Source: Prevotella sp. E13-17 (lineage in GTDB: Bacteria; Bacteroidota; Bacteroidia; Bacteroidales; Bacteroidaceae). Taken from it: a DNA stretch of 64,000 nucleotides. The stretch is taken from positions 930,001-994,000 of the forward strand of contig NZ_CP091787.1 of NCBI RefSeq assembly GCF_022024035.1. Reading direction: 5' to 3'. The stretch's first letter is position 1; every line of letters begins with the position of its first letter. The notes beneath the pieces are model-generated. The model had not been told where the DNA came from. It ran no database searches and was given only the letters and a program-made list of their open reading frames with translations. Positions 28,001 to 36,613 of the stretch are shown here, one piece after another. The position numbers and the translations under genes were made by a program.

Positions 28001-29570
28001 GTTGGCCCTTGTTGTCCTGGAACAGCTTGTGGGCTGCCAGTACATGACGGTAGGAACCAGACAACAGTTCGGCATACTTGACATTACCGGCTGCCAATCC
28101 GTCGTCGTAGATAGTTTTATCTTGAGCCTTGCAGCGATTCATGATGCTGGCGTAGTTCTGGTTCATCTCCTCGAAAGCCTGGAAGATGGTCTTGCCATTG
28201 CGGGCCCAGTAGCCGGGATAATCGACATCCATGTAGCGCATGTCTTTAATCTCGTCGTAACCAATCATCATATAGCTGCTGGCAGTCTTGACGCTGCCTA
28301 AGTCTTTCATGTAGGCAAGTGCAGGCATAGAAGCTTGGTCGGTGCTGTTCTGAGTGCCGTCGTAGGGCAGCAACTGTCCGTTCTGGATGAAGTTGCTCTC
28401 CATGTTCAGCCCATCGGCAACACTTATCTGACCATTGATGGCAGGGATATACAGATAGCCCCAGTCAATGGTGATGAGGTCGCCGACACGTCCGAGAATA
28501 TTCTGGGCGACAGAGCCTGACTTGATATACTGGATGCCGTTTTCGGTGACAATGCTTGAGGTTGTCTCTTGGCTGCTCTCGTTCACAGTGAGCTGTGGCG
28601 AGGTGGCAAAGTAGAACTGCACATCGTGGGTCTTGTCGTCGGTGGCACGTACCTGATAGCTCAGGTAGTTGATGGGTACGGAAATCAGGTCGAGGTCGTC
28701 CATGACCATTGGCGCCGTGAAGACCAGGTCGAGCTCTACTGGACCACAAGTGAAGGTGTAGTAGGTACTGGTTGCCAACACATGGCAACGCTTCTGGGTG
28801 GCCTTGATGGTTGTGTCGTTGCTCTTCTTCACGTTCTCAAACAGACCGAAGTCGATATAGGCTCCGCCTTTGGTGTTGTGGCAGTGGGCAGCAATCATGT
28901 TGTTGCCTTCGTGCAACAGGGCCTTCTCGGTGGCGCTCAGCTTGTGAAGCTCGCCCTGGATCCAGGTCTCGCCAGTCTGTATCACGCGTGTACCATTTAT
29001 ATATAATTCGAAGACGTCGTCGTGAGAGAACTGGATCCACAGTTCTTTCTGCAGGTCGTCGGCTGTAAGCGATACGGTGCGACGTACGTAGATGTCGGAG
29101 TTCTCGCTGGTCCAGTTGTTGCGCACATGAGGATATTCTCCTGGTGTGCCCCATGCAGACTCCTGAGTCTTCCAGCTGGAATCGTCGAAAGAGGTCGCTG
29201 CCCATGTGGTGCCATCCTGCTTGTCGTAAGACACTTTACCGGTCCAGCCCTTGTCGGCCTTGGTCATCGGTGCAATGGCAGCCAGCACATATTCGCGTTG
29301 CTGACCCATGAAACGGTATGACTTGCCGTCAACGCGCAGAATGCCATCCATCGCTTTCTCTGCGTCGCTCCAGTGACGGGTGGTGCCGTCGTTCAAACGA
29401 TCGAAGGGCGACCATAAGGAGAAGTAAGGGTCGTTTGTAAACAAAGGAACTGATGGCAGTCGCAACGCAGTTTCCTGATACGGAACAAAATCGTCGGCGG
29501 TCTGTGACTGAGCCGATGCAACAGTCAGCAACATGCACGTTGCTGTCATTGCGGTTCTTAGTTTAATCAT
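25053..29570 (-). CDS. DUF4965/glutaminase-like protein fused to a GH2 glycosidase, secreted
   Basis: A 1505-residue exported fusion. After the signal peptide (to about 22), residues 25-870 match the protein encoded at 41355-43862: a DUF4964-type start (PYQETALRLPSVPLF), a jelly-roll insert, DUF5127, and the DUF4965/DUF1793 six-hairpin part with CTDDFAGHWAHNANLSLKA. Residues from about 890 to 1420 are a GH2 enzyme: sugar-binding domain (NLNGLWDYAI), Ig domain, TIM barrel with acid/base Glu in FNESWGQ (near 1290) and nucleophile Glu in VLGEYGG (near 1353). The last 30 residues resemble the sorting-type tail (NSLGMKV ... GQTYKFMHK). Last gene of the SusCD operon. Substrates are unknown; the joining of the two activities in one chain is unusual. 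Confidence 0.83.
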   Translation of the reverse strand: MIKLRTAMTATCMLLTVASAQSQTADDFVPYQETALRLPSVPLFTNDPYFSLWSPFDRLNDGTTRHWSDAEKAMDGILRVDGKSYRFMGQQREYVLAAIAPMTKADKGWTGKVSYDKQDGTTWAATSFDDSSWKTQESAWGTPGEYPHVRNNWTSENSDIYVRRTVSLTADDLQKELWIQFSHDDVFELYINGTRVIQTGETWIQGELHKLSATEKALLHEGNNMIAAHCHNTKGGAYIDFGLFENVKKSNDTTIKATQKRCHVLATSTYYTFTCGPVELDLVFTAPMVMDDLDLISVPINYLSYQVRATDDKTHDVQFYFATSPQLTVNESSQETTSSIVTENGIQYIKSGSVAQNILGRVGDLITIDWGYLYIPAINGQISVADGLNMESNFIQNGQLLPYDGTQNSTDQASMPALAYMKDLGSVKTASSYMMIGYDEIKDMRYMDVDYPGYWARNGKTIFQAFEEMNQNYASIMNRCKAQDKTIYDDGLAAGNVKYAELLSGSYRHVLAAHKLFQDNKGQLLYFSKENNSNGCVNTVDLTYPEAPLFLCYNTDLQKGMIRSILDYCRSSRWGFSQFAAHDLGTYPHANGQVYSITRPDAGGGFAGNMPIEESGNILTLVAAICRIDGNANWLSRADILTLRQWANYLRDNGQDPSNQLCTDDFAGHWAHNANLSLKAIFGVAAYAEIARIYGFKESDWKPYEEKARQMAKIWEVDARDGDHYKLAFDRSNTWSIKYNLVWDKLWGLNMFSPDVMRREIKYYLTKQNTYGLPLDSREAYTKSDWVMWAAPMAPDTETFLQFADRVYKYANETPTRWPLSDWYWTNGNGSARGFRARSVIGGHWMKVLMDKIAPKPTVQTEWKPVEGGLQSVFTKDVKADNPLPEYPRPQFERKEWQNLNGLWDYAITKTNASQPENFEGKILVPYPIESSLSGVKRQLDADEALWYKREFTIPAEWNGKNIRLNFGAVDYNAAIYLNGKRIGTHNGGFTNFSFDITAALQEGTNTLVVKVLDPTDISKQPVGKQRINSESTTIWYTPCSGIWQTVWLEPVNQKYVYNMKCTPDVDNSRFNLNITLNKPSESDQVKVLLKNGNTIISEQTVNASATVDCQLDAQSCKLWTPYHPNLYDLEIIYLSNGQEVDHVKSYAALRKISYGKDANGYWRLMLNNEPLFHLGPLDQGYWPDGIYTAPTDEALVYDIKKTKEWGFNMIRKHMKVEPARWYYHCDRLGLMVWQDMPSTFGGNEGWVQREWYNGDGSISTAVESVFKNEWKAIINQCYNYPCIVVWTPFNESWGQFKTKAICDYTRELDGSRVINPASGGNHHKGAGDMVDLHCYVDPVIDFNDPEKPLVLGEYGGLGLNVEGHRWYEKFATTYNDNGTIEGVTDRYEHYADIITRLGQGTTFNGDKACFAAAVYTQTTDVETEVNGLMTYDRAVIKVVEDRVKAANQKMINTNSSPAGITAPHAAVSAQDTIYNSLGMKVNSPVAGLNVLRRANGQTYKFMHK

Positions 29571-29609
29571 ATCCTGAAGGTTTTTATTGTTAGTTGTAAA
29601 TATGATGTT

Positions 29610-31181
29610 TCATCGCTTTACCAGTAGCTTCTGGCCTTTCCAGATGTAAAGACCGCTTGGCAGTGTGTCCACGCTGTTGCTGATGGCTCTGCCATCCATC
29701 GTGTAGGCTTTGTCGTCCATCAGTTGATGATAGTCAGCCTTGAGGACGGAAGTTGCTTGCGCCTTGCGGTGCTGCCATACTGCCAGCATAGCATATTCGG
29801 CAGCAAACGAAGCCTGATGGAATCCTTTGGTCTTGCTGCTGTCGCCCCAACCACTCAGCAAGTTGATGGGGAGCATGTTGTGACGGTTGAAGTGCTCGAA
29901 GGCATAGTCCAGGTTGGCCTGAAAACTTTCCAACGAACGGTTGGATTCGGTACTTAGACCAGTCACGTCAGCATCGACATAGGCGCGCATCAGCACGTTG
30001 TCGAACCAAGCATTGAAGCCTTGCAGGGCATTGTCGTCGGTAGGCCATTGGTAGTAGGTCTTGCCACTGACACGCTTGGGGCGGGCAAAGTTCTGAAAAC
30101 TCTTGGTGGCAAGGTCCTTCACATCATTGCTATATTCTGTGGAATTGGTGGCTTTTAGCAGTTCTACGGCACCTGCCAGCATGGTTCCTGTGTTATAGGT
30201 GAAGGCATTGCCTACATGGGGACCATTGTCAACGTGGGCACGGCGCTTCTTGAGGCCTGAGTCAACATACTTCAGGGTACCATCGGCACCAAGCATGTCC
30301 CAATAAACTCCCGTGTCTTCATTGAGCAGATTTTTCTTTTGCCAAGCATAAATCTTCTTGGCAAAGTCGAGATAAAGATCGGAACGCTTAACCAATGCGG
30401 TTGCCAGCTCGTTGTCTTTGTCTCTGTAATAGTAATTACAATTGGCTTTCTCTTCGGGGGTTGCATAGATGTGATGCAACCATACTAATGGCTGGATGAT
30501 GGGGCCGTTTGAGCAGGCGTGCTTTGAGTTGTAGCCGGGGCCCCATGTGATGCCGCCATACTCCTCGCCATTGCTGTCACGCCAGCAGTCCCAACCATCT
30601 AGCACATAGTCTGTGAGGTGGGTGGCTTCTTCCAGATAACTCTCTTTGCCGGTCAACAGATAGGCCCGGATCAGCTCGCGGGCAATCCACATCTGGTCAT
30701 CGTAAACGTTGAACTTCAGGTTGTCGCCAGTCACGTTGGCCTTGTTGCGCTCGCTGGCACGAGGTACGGCATAGACACTCCATGAGCGACTGCTGGCATA
30801 GGAAAACAGCTTGTAGGAACCTCTGTAGTAGGTCAAGTTGTCAATCAGTACATCCAACTGCTTGGCGTACTTATCGAAATGCGTCGTATAAAGCTCTGGT
30901 TCAGCGTCCTTTAACGTCTTCAATGCTTCGAGCACAGAGCAGTGCGCCTCAATAGCCGCTGTATATGGCCACACATCGGAAGGACCGCTAACCTCGTCGC
31001 TCTCAGTGTCGCAGACGTCTGCCATATACAAGTTGGTGTCGGTGCCGCGGAACGAACGCTCCATGGTGGCATCGAGAATCAGCATCGCACGCTTTAAGTT
31101 CTGCACAGCCATTTCTGACTGTGCAAAACTTGATGCGTTGATGCCTAACGTAAGTAGGAATAAAGCAATTATCTTATTCAT
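29610..31181 (-). CDS. GH76 alpha-1,6-mannanase-like enzyme, secreted
   Basis: A 523-residue protein: signal peptide to about residue 20 (SFAQ), then an (alpha/alpha)6 barrel. The GH76 catalytic pair Asp161-Asp162 is in NVYDDQMWIARELIRAYL. GWDCWRDSNGEEYGGITW and KHACSNGPIIQPLVWLH are typical of the family, which cuts alpha-1,6-mannan backbones of the yeast type by retention. The C-terminus carries the Prevotella-type tail (LPSGLYIWKGQKLLVKR). The ATG overlaps the stop of the GH92 gene by 4 bp. GH92 plus GH76 in one SusCD operon points to fungal or bacterial alpha-mannan. Confidence 0.88.
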   Translation of the reverse strand: MNKIIALFLLTLGINASSFAQSEMAVQNLKRAMLILDATMERSFRGTDTNLYMADVCDTESDEVSGPSDVWPYTAAIEAHCSVLEALKTLKDAEPELYTTHFDKYAKQLDVLIDNLTYYRGSYKLFSYASSRSWSVYAVPRASERNKANVTGDNLKFNVYDDQMWIARELIRAYLLTGKESYLEEATHLTDYVLDGWDCWRDSNGEEYGGITWGPGYNSKHACSNGPIIQPLVWLHHIYATPEEKANCNYYYRDKDNELATALVKRSDLYLDFAKKIYAWQKKNLLNEDTGVYWDMLGADGTLKYVDSGLKKRRAHVDNGPHVGNAFTYNTGTMLAGAVELLKATNSTEYSNDVKDLATKSFQNFARPKRVSGKTYYQWPTDDNALQGFNAWFDNVLMRAYVDADVTGLSTESNRSLESFQANLDYAFEHFNRHNMLPINLLSGWGDSSKTKGFHQASFAAEYAMLAVWQHRKAQATSVLKADYHQLMDDKAYTMDGRAISNSVDTLPSGLYIWKGQKLLVKR

Positions 31182-33457
31182 TTCGTGTTGGTCTTAGAGA
31201 ATGAATAGGGGACTGCAGACTCACTGACACCGCGCTGGCGGTTGGGCGTGGTCTGCATGGTGAATTCGATGCGACCACCCTGCAACAGGTCTTTGTGCTC
31301 CAGATAGTTCTTGTCGTATGTCTGGCCATTGAAGGTCATGCCACCGATGTAGCGCGCCTCAGCACTGTTGTTGTTGGCCTGAATCTCCAAGGTCTTATGG
31401 TCTGGCAGGTGCAAGGTCATCTTGTCGAAGTAGGGGGTGCCCAGCGCATACTGGTTGGAACCTGGACAAACAGGATAGAAACCCATGGCTGAGAAGACAT
31501 ACCAGGCAGATGTCTGGCCATTGTCCTCGTCACCGCAGTAGCCGTCGGGGGCAGCCGTATAGAGATGGTCCATGGCTTCGCGAATCCAGTATTGAGTCTT
31601 CCAAGGCTGCGATGCCCAGTCGTAGAGATAAATCATGTGCTGAATGGGCTGGTTGCCATGAGCATAGTTACCCATGTTCATAATCTGCATCTCGCGAATC
31701 TCGTGGATGACGCCACCATAGTAACTGTCGTCGAACAGGGGGGGCACACTGAATACTGAATCGAGCATCTGTACGAAGTCGCTCTTGCCACCCATCAGGT
31801 TGATAAGTCCTTGAGGATCGTGGAATACCGACCAAGTGTAGTGCCAAGCATTGCCTTCGGTGAAGGCATCGCCCCATTTCAGAGGGTTGAAGGGTGACTG
31901 GAAAGTGCCGTCGGCATTGCGACCACGCATCAGCTTAGATTCTTTGTCGAACACTTTCTGATAGTTCATGGCATGTTCGCGGAAAGGCTTCAATTCTTTC
32001 TTTGACTTGCCCAGCGACAGTCCTAACTGGTAGATGCACCAGTCGTCATAAGCATACTCCAATGTGCGGGCCACGCTCTCACGGATACCGGTGTTGTAGG
32101 GCACATAGCCCAGCTTGTTATACTGCTCGAAACCAAGACGGCCCGTTGATGATACCTGTGGGTGTACGGCATTAGCACCGTGTACGACAGCTTTCCAAAG
32201 GGTCTCGATGTCGTAACCGCGCAGACCTTTCAGGTAAGCATCGGCAACGATAGAGGCAGAGTTGTTGCCCACCATGCAACCGCGATGGCCAGGACTTGCC
32301 CATTCGGGCAGAAATCCACTCTCGAGGTAGGTGTTGACCAGACCTGCTTGCATCTGCTGGTTCATTTCAGGATAAAGGAGGTTCAATAGCGGGAACAGCG
32401 AGCGGAAAGTGTCCCAGAAACCAGTGTCGGTAAACATATAACCGGGCTTCACCTCGCCATTGTAGGGGCTGTAGTGCACAATCTCGCCGTTAGCACCCTT
32501 CTCAAAGAACATACGAGGGAAGAGAACTGCACGATACAGACAGCTATAGAATGTGCGCAGGTGATCAATATTGTCGTCCTTCACCTCAACACGGCCCAGC
32601 ACTTCGTTCCAGCGGTTCTTGCCTTGCTGGCAAACGGTCTCAAACGATTTGCCTTTCACTTCGCCAAGATTTCTGATGGCCTGCTCTTCGCTGATGAACG
32701 ATGAGGCCACACGCAGCGTCACTTGGTCGCCACGCTTGGTCTCGAAACCTACGACGGCACCGGCATGCTTGGTCTCTACCTCTGTCTTATCGGTCATCTT
32801 ACCGTTGTCAACGGTCTTCACAAAACTGAAAGGACGGTCGCACTCAATGACGAAATAGTTCTTGAAGTTGGCGGGAACACCACCGCTGTTCTTGGTGGTG
32901 TAGCCAATAATTTTGTTGCCTGATACCTTTACAAACGAACCATTGTCGAAGGCATCGACCACGATGCGTGCTTCGCTGGTCTCAGGATAGGTGAAACGCA
33001 TCACCACAGCACGTTCTGTAGGGGTCATCTCGGCCGTTACGTCATGGTCGGCCAAATAGACTTTATAATAATATGGACGAGCAACCTCGGCCTTATGAGA
33101 GAACCACGATGCGCGCTCATTCTCGTTGAACACGGTGCGTGTGGTCGGCATAATAGCAAACTGACCATAGTCGTTGATCCATGGTGAGGGTTGGTGGGTC
33201 TGCTTCAGTCCACGAATTTTTTCTGCGTCATAGGTATAAGCCCATCCGTCGCCCATCTTTCCTGTTTGGGGCATCCAGAAGTTCATGCCCCATGGCATGG
33301 CGATGGCGGGGTAGGTGTTTCCTGTTGATAGTGAAATTTTTGACTGTGTACCAACGAGGGTACTTACATAATCAACAGGTTCTGCTGCCTGTGCCGACCA
33401 GGTGGTCAGGCACAGCAGCAGAACGCTGATAGAGTGTTTAAAAGAATTGTTTACCAT
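31178..33457 (-). CDS. GH92 exo-alpha-mannosidase, secreted
   Basis: A 759-residue Ca2+-dependent inverting alpha-mannosidase. Signal peptide to about residue 24. The N-terminal beta-sandwich starts VDYVSTLVGTQ and includes NTYPAIAMPWGMNFW. The (alpha/alpha)6 domain has TDTGFWDTFRSLFPLL. By residue spacing, Glu534 (EGNAWHY) corresponds to the general acid and Asp643/Asp645 (GDEDNG) to the base residues of the studied B. thetaiotaomicron enzyme BT3990 (from memory, not aligned). The linkage specificity (alpha-1,2, 1,3 or 1,4) cannot be told. The start overlaps the preceding lipoprotein gene by 7 bp. Confidence 0.9.
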   Translation of the reverse strand: MVNNSFKHSISVLLLCLTTWSAQAAEPVDYVSTLVGTQSKISLSTGNTYPAIAMPWGMNFWMPQTGKMGDGWAYTYDAEKIRGLKQTHQPSPWINDYGQFAIMPTTRTVFNENERASWFSHKAEVARPYYYKVYLADHDVTAEMTPTERAVVMRFTYPETSEARIVVDAFDNGSFVKVSGNKIIGYTTKNSGGVPANFKNYFVIECDRPFSFVKTVDNGKMTDKTEVETKHAGAVVGFETKRGDQVTLRVASSFISEEQAIRNLGEVKGKSFETVCQQGKNRWNEVLGRVEVKDDNIDHLRTFYSCLYRAVLFPRMFFEKGANGEIVHYSPYNGEVKPGYMFTDTGFWDTFRSLFPLLNLLYPEMNQQMQAGLVNTYLESGFLPEWASPGHRGCMVGNNSASIVADAYLKGLRGYDIETLWKAVVHGANAVHPQVSSTGRLGFEQYNKLGYVPYNTGIRESVARTLEYAYDDWCIYQLGLSLGKSKKELKPFREHAMNYQKVFDKESKLMRGRNADGTFQSPFNPLKWGDAFTEGNAWHYTWSVFHDPQGLINLMGGKSDFVQMLDSVFSVPPLFDDSYYGGVIHEIREMQIMNMGNYAHGNQPIQHMIYLYDWASQPWKTQYWIREAMDHLYTAAPDGYCGDEDNGQTSAWYVFSAMGFYPVCPGSNQYALGTPYFDKMTLHLPDHKTLEIQANNNSAEARYIGGMTFNGQTYDKNYLEHKDLLQGGRIEFTMQTTPNRQRGVSESAVPYSFSKTNTK

Positions 33458-34467
33458 TGTATAGCTTGATCTTCGTCAGGAATTTGAGTATTGATAGTGC
33501 GCTGCAAGGTGAGCGTACCACTGACGGTATAAGAGAACTTAGAACCGCTAAGTGATGTGTAGTCATCAAACGAGTAATCGATATTGTTGATGATGACATT
33601 GCGATAGCGAAGATATGGATAGGTCTGGTCTTCGCTCTCAACCATGCGGTATGAAGCTTCCTTATTGACCACAAGGTTCATCTCGGGATTGTCTGACCAC
33701 ATCTTAATGGTGCCCGATTTGCCACCGTTGAACTGTGCGTAGATCTTATACTTGCCACGCTGTGGGTTGCTCTCGTCGAAACGACCGGCATAGAAGAACA
33801 CGGTGTTGTCGTTAACGACGTAGGTGCGCAGCCAGGTCAGACCTGTTGAGTTCTGGTCGCCCTTGACAGCGATTGTCAGACTGGTAGCACTGTAGTCTCC
33901 AGAGTAGTCGTTGAAGGGGAAGATGCGGAGCATGGCCTTCTTGTAGTTCTTACGGGGATTAGGTGTGTAACCATCACCCTCAGCTACAGTGATAGGGAAG
34001 ATCCACTTGTCAACCAGGTCAAGATTGTTGAAGTCAATCTTGATGTTCAGAAGACCTACGTCCTGACCCTTGGGGATGGTCAGGGTGCTGGGAAATTCAC
34101 AGTAGGGGTTCATGTCCTTATAATACAACTCCTCGCGGGTAGCGAAACGAGCCCAGTTCAGTGCATTCAGCGTGTCAGGGTCGTGCTGGAAGTTGACCAC
34201 ACGGGTGGCACTGTTGTGGGTAGAACCGCTGACAATCACGGGCAGCTCGTAGTTAGAGATACCTGAGCCGTACTTTGCCTTACCATCGCTGTTCTTTCTG
34301 GTGAAAGGCACATAGACGGCTGTGATGCCCTGGTCGTTGAGTGGTGCACGGAAGCTGATGTACTGTTCGTACTGCTCGTCTTCCCACTCATCGTTGCATG
34401 AGGTGGTCACCGTCAGCATTGAAGCAGCGACCATGCCATATATAAATGACTTCATTATTGTTTTCAT
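33451..34467 (-). CDS. PUL surface lipoprotein, DUF1735/DUF4361 type
   Basis: A 338-residue lipoprotein with signal peptide and lipobox (TVTTSC, Cys at about 24). Residues 35-165 look like the DUF1735 Ig-like domain (SFRAPLNDQG, LPVIVSG, FPITVAEG). The rest resembles the DUF4361 beta-rich C-terminal domain with a late FSYTVSGTLTLQRT strand. Such proteins sit directly after SusD in many PULs and are taken to be surface glycan-binding partners (SusE/F-position). It follows susD by 20 bp. Confidence 0.75.
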   Translation of the reverse strand: MKTIMKSFIYGMVAASMLTVTTSCNDEWEDEQYEQYISFRAPLNDQGITAVYVPFTRKNSDGKAKYGSGISNYELPVIVSGSTHNSATRVVNFQHDPDTLNALNWARFATREELYYKDMNPYCEFPSTLTIPKGQDVGLLNIKIDFNNLDLVDKWIFPITVAEGDGYTPNPRKNYKKAMLRIFPFNDYSGDYSATSLTIAVKGDQNSTGLTWLRTYVVNDNTVFFYAGRFDESNPQRGKYKIYAQFNGGKSGTIKMWSDNPEMNLVVNKEASYRMVESEDQTYPYLRYRNVIINNIDYSFDDYTSLSGSKFSYTVSGTLTLQRTINTQIPDEDQAIQW

Positions 34468-34487
34468 AATTCTATAGTTTTCTGTTC

Positions 34488-36587
34488 TTAGTCATAATAC
34501 TGCCATCCAGGATTCTGAGTGAGCTTATAGTTGCGCTTCAACTCTGCTTTGCGAATGGGCCAGAAATACATTTTCTCTGAGAAGGTGGTCGGCAGACTGG
34601 TGATGGGCACAATCTTCTGGAAGTCGTCCTTCTGGGCTGCCGTCATCATGATGTTGCAACCGTAGATGATCTTTGACTCCTCAACCTGTGCGTCCATCCA
34701 GCGACGCAGGTCGTAGTAGCGCTTGCCTTCACCCATCAGCTCAATCATACGCTCACGCTTAATCTTCTCGCGGAGCACATCGCGATCGGCATATTCAGCA
34801 GCGGTATAGTCGGGCACACCGGCACGGATGCGTACGGGCTGGATACCACGTTTGATTTCAGACACATCGCGCGAGATCGTGTACTGCTTAGAACCATCCC
34901 ATGAGTCGATGGTGTAGCTCTGAGTCAGCTCGTTCAGACATTCAGCATACATCAACAGGATGTCGGCGTAGCGAATGGCTGTCTCGTACTTTCTCTGGAT
35001 ATGATCGTAGTCGCCATTGGTTGAACGATAGTCGTGTGGGTTCACCCATTTCTTGATACCGATACCTGTGCGCAGGTAACGAGTAGAGTTGGTGTAACCA
35101 TTGTCACCGCCACGATAGTAGAAGACTGCACTGTAAGTACCGCTGGTGGTGTGGCTGGGGTTGGTGTCCCACCACTTAGAACCATTGAATGCTACAGATG
35201 CATAGAAACGGGGCTCGCGGTTAGCGTACTGAAGTGATACGTTGGGAGCCAGAGGAGGATACTGACGGTAGTTCTTGGCAGTGGTCCAACCCTGTACGCG
35301 TTCAGAACCATTACCGCCATTCATCTCGCTATCCTTACCTGGGACATCGCTGCCATCATTCATGTAGTAGGCATCAACCATCTTCTGGGTCATGCCGTGA
35401 GCATTCCAACCATTCAGTGATGATGGCAATTGGTGAGCCACCAGCGAAGTGATAGAGTTGTTGATATCGTCGCACATGTTGTAACCACGCGTGAAGATCA
35501 GCTCAGGATTGTCGGCCATACCAACCTCACCGTCGAAAATCTGACGATAGCTCAGGTAGGGGTCGATGTCGGCCCAACCTTCTGGCCAGTTCTTGGTAGA
35601 GAAATTGCCGTCTGCAGGGGGATCAATGGTTGCATCGCGGTCGAAGGTGGCAACCGTGTTATAAGGAGCGTGGTAAAGCTCGTAGCCTGCTTCGCATTCC
35701 ATCAGGTCGCGACAAGCGGCAGCTGCGCGTGCCCATTTAGACTCGTCGTACTCAAGGCTGAGCAGATGAGTACCGTCGAAGTTGGTCAACAGCTTGGCAA
35801 TGTCATCCTTGACAGCAGGATCATGCTTGCCGTTTTTCAGCTGTCCGTTGGCCAGAGGGCTGGCTGCATAGACGTAGGCTAAAGCACGTGCAGCGAGACA
35901 GGCACCCTTGGTAGGACGAACGATGTTCAGGGGGTCACGCTTCCAATACTGAATCTCCTTGGCAGCCTGTTCCATCTCCGTTGCAATATATACGGCGCAC
36001 TCTTCATAGGTGCTGCGAGGAATAGAAACGGCCTCGTAGTTCTGAGTATAGTCGACACCATCATCGGGCATGATGGGCACAGGACCATATTTGCGGAGCA
36101 ACAGCCAGTAGTAGTAAGCACGTGCAAAACGTGCCTGACCCTTGCGGTCGATGCGCTCCTCTTCGGTCATCTGTGGGTTCTTGTCGATGTTGTGGATGAA
36201 TACTGATGCCTGGAAAATACCTTTATAGGCTTTCTCCCAAGCCCAATAACCAGTGTCTTCATCATATTCGCCCAGTTTGAAGGCATTGTAGGTGTGGCGG
36301 TACTCGCCATCGTCTCCATACTGTGGGTCACGGTCGCCGTAGTACATGTCGTCAGCAAAACAATGATAGTGACCATTGCCTTTACCGATGACGTCGGCAA
36401 GCTCGTTTGTCATGAATGAATAGGCGTAAGCCAGCCATTCTTCCGACTGCTGTCTGCTGGTGAAGACCGTCTCCAGTGTCTTACGGTCCTCAAAATACTT
36501 ATCCGAATCCAGCTCGTCGGCACAACTTGTCAGTAGCACACTTGCGCTAGCTAATGACATGATACATGTTGCAAATATCTTTTTCAT
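34488..36587 (-). CDS. SusD/RagB-family nutrient-binding lipoprotein
   Basis: A 699-residue outer-membrane lipoprotein that forms the lid over its SusC partner. The lipobox is LTSCADELD. TPR-like helices are visible in the N-terminal half (RFARAYYYWLLLRKYGPVPIM, a family hallmark). The C-terminal SusD ending has YADILLMYAECLNE, REKIKRERMIELMGEGKRYYDLRRW and a final YFWPIRKAELKRN. It is longer than the usual 500-600 residues because of inserts around 300-460. It lies directly after susC with a 26-bp gap. Confidence 0.93.
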   Translation of the reverse strand: MKKIFATCIMSLASASVLLTSCADELDSDKYFEDRKTLETVFTSRQQSEEWLAYAYSFMTNELADVIGKGNGHYHCFADDMYYGDRDPQYGDDGEYRHTYNAFKLGEYDEDTGYWAWEKAYKGIFQASVFIHNIDKNPQMTEEERIDRKGQARFARAYYYWLLLRKYGPVPIMPDDGVDYTQNYEAVSIPRSTYEECAVYIATEMEQAAKEIQYWKRDPLNIVRPTKGACLAARALAYVYAASPLANGQLKNGKHDPAVKDDIAKLLTNFDGTHLLSLEYDESKWARAAAACRDLMECEAGYELYHAPYNTVATFDRDATIDPPADGNFSTKNWPEGWADIDPYLSYRQIFDGEVGMADNPELIFTRGYNMCDDINNSITSLVAHQLPSSLNGWNAHGMTQKMVDAYYMNDGSDVPGKDSEMNGGNGSERVQGWTTAKNYRQYPPLAPNVSLQYANREPRFYASVAFNGSKWWDTNPSHTTSGTYSAVFYYRGGDNGYTNSTRYLRTGIGIKKWVNPHDYRSTNGDYDHIQRKYETAIRYADILLMYAECLNELTQSYTIDSWDGSKQYTISRDVSEIKRGIQPVRIRAGVPDYTAAEYADRDVLREKIKRERMIELMGEGKRYYDLRRWMDAQVEESKIIYGCNIMMTAAQKDDFQKIVPITSLPTTFSEKMYFWPIRKAELKRNYKLTQNPGWQYYD

Positions 36588-36613
36588 CGTCTTTAATTCT
36601 TTCTAAGTCTGTA

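Noticed and set aside
26565..28301. Plus-strand open frame of 578 codons opposite the DUF4965-GH2 gene
   Set aside because: It lies wholly within a minus-strand gene with clear domains and catalytic motifs, its sequence looks like antisense translation (runs of Val, His, Gly) and no promoter or ribosome binding site precedes it.
33160..33457. Idea that the GH92 enzyme lacks its general acid because the motif GNQP (Gln603) replaces GNEP
   Set aside because: By residue spacing to Asp643/Asp645 the general acid corresponds to Glu534 in EGNAWHY, which is present; GNQP is a different segment. A phosphomannan-specific role is therefore not supported.
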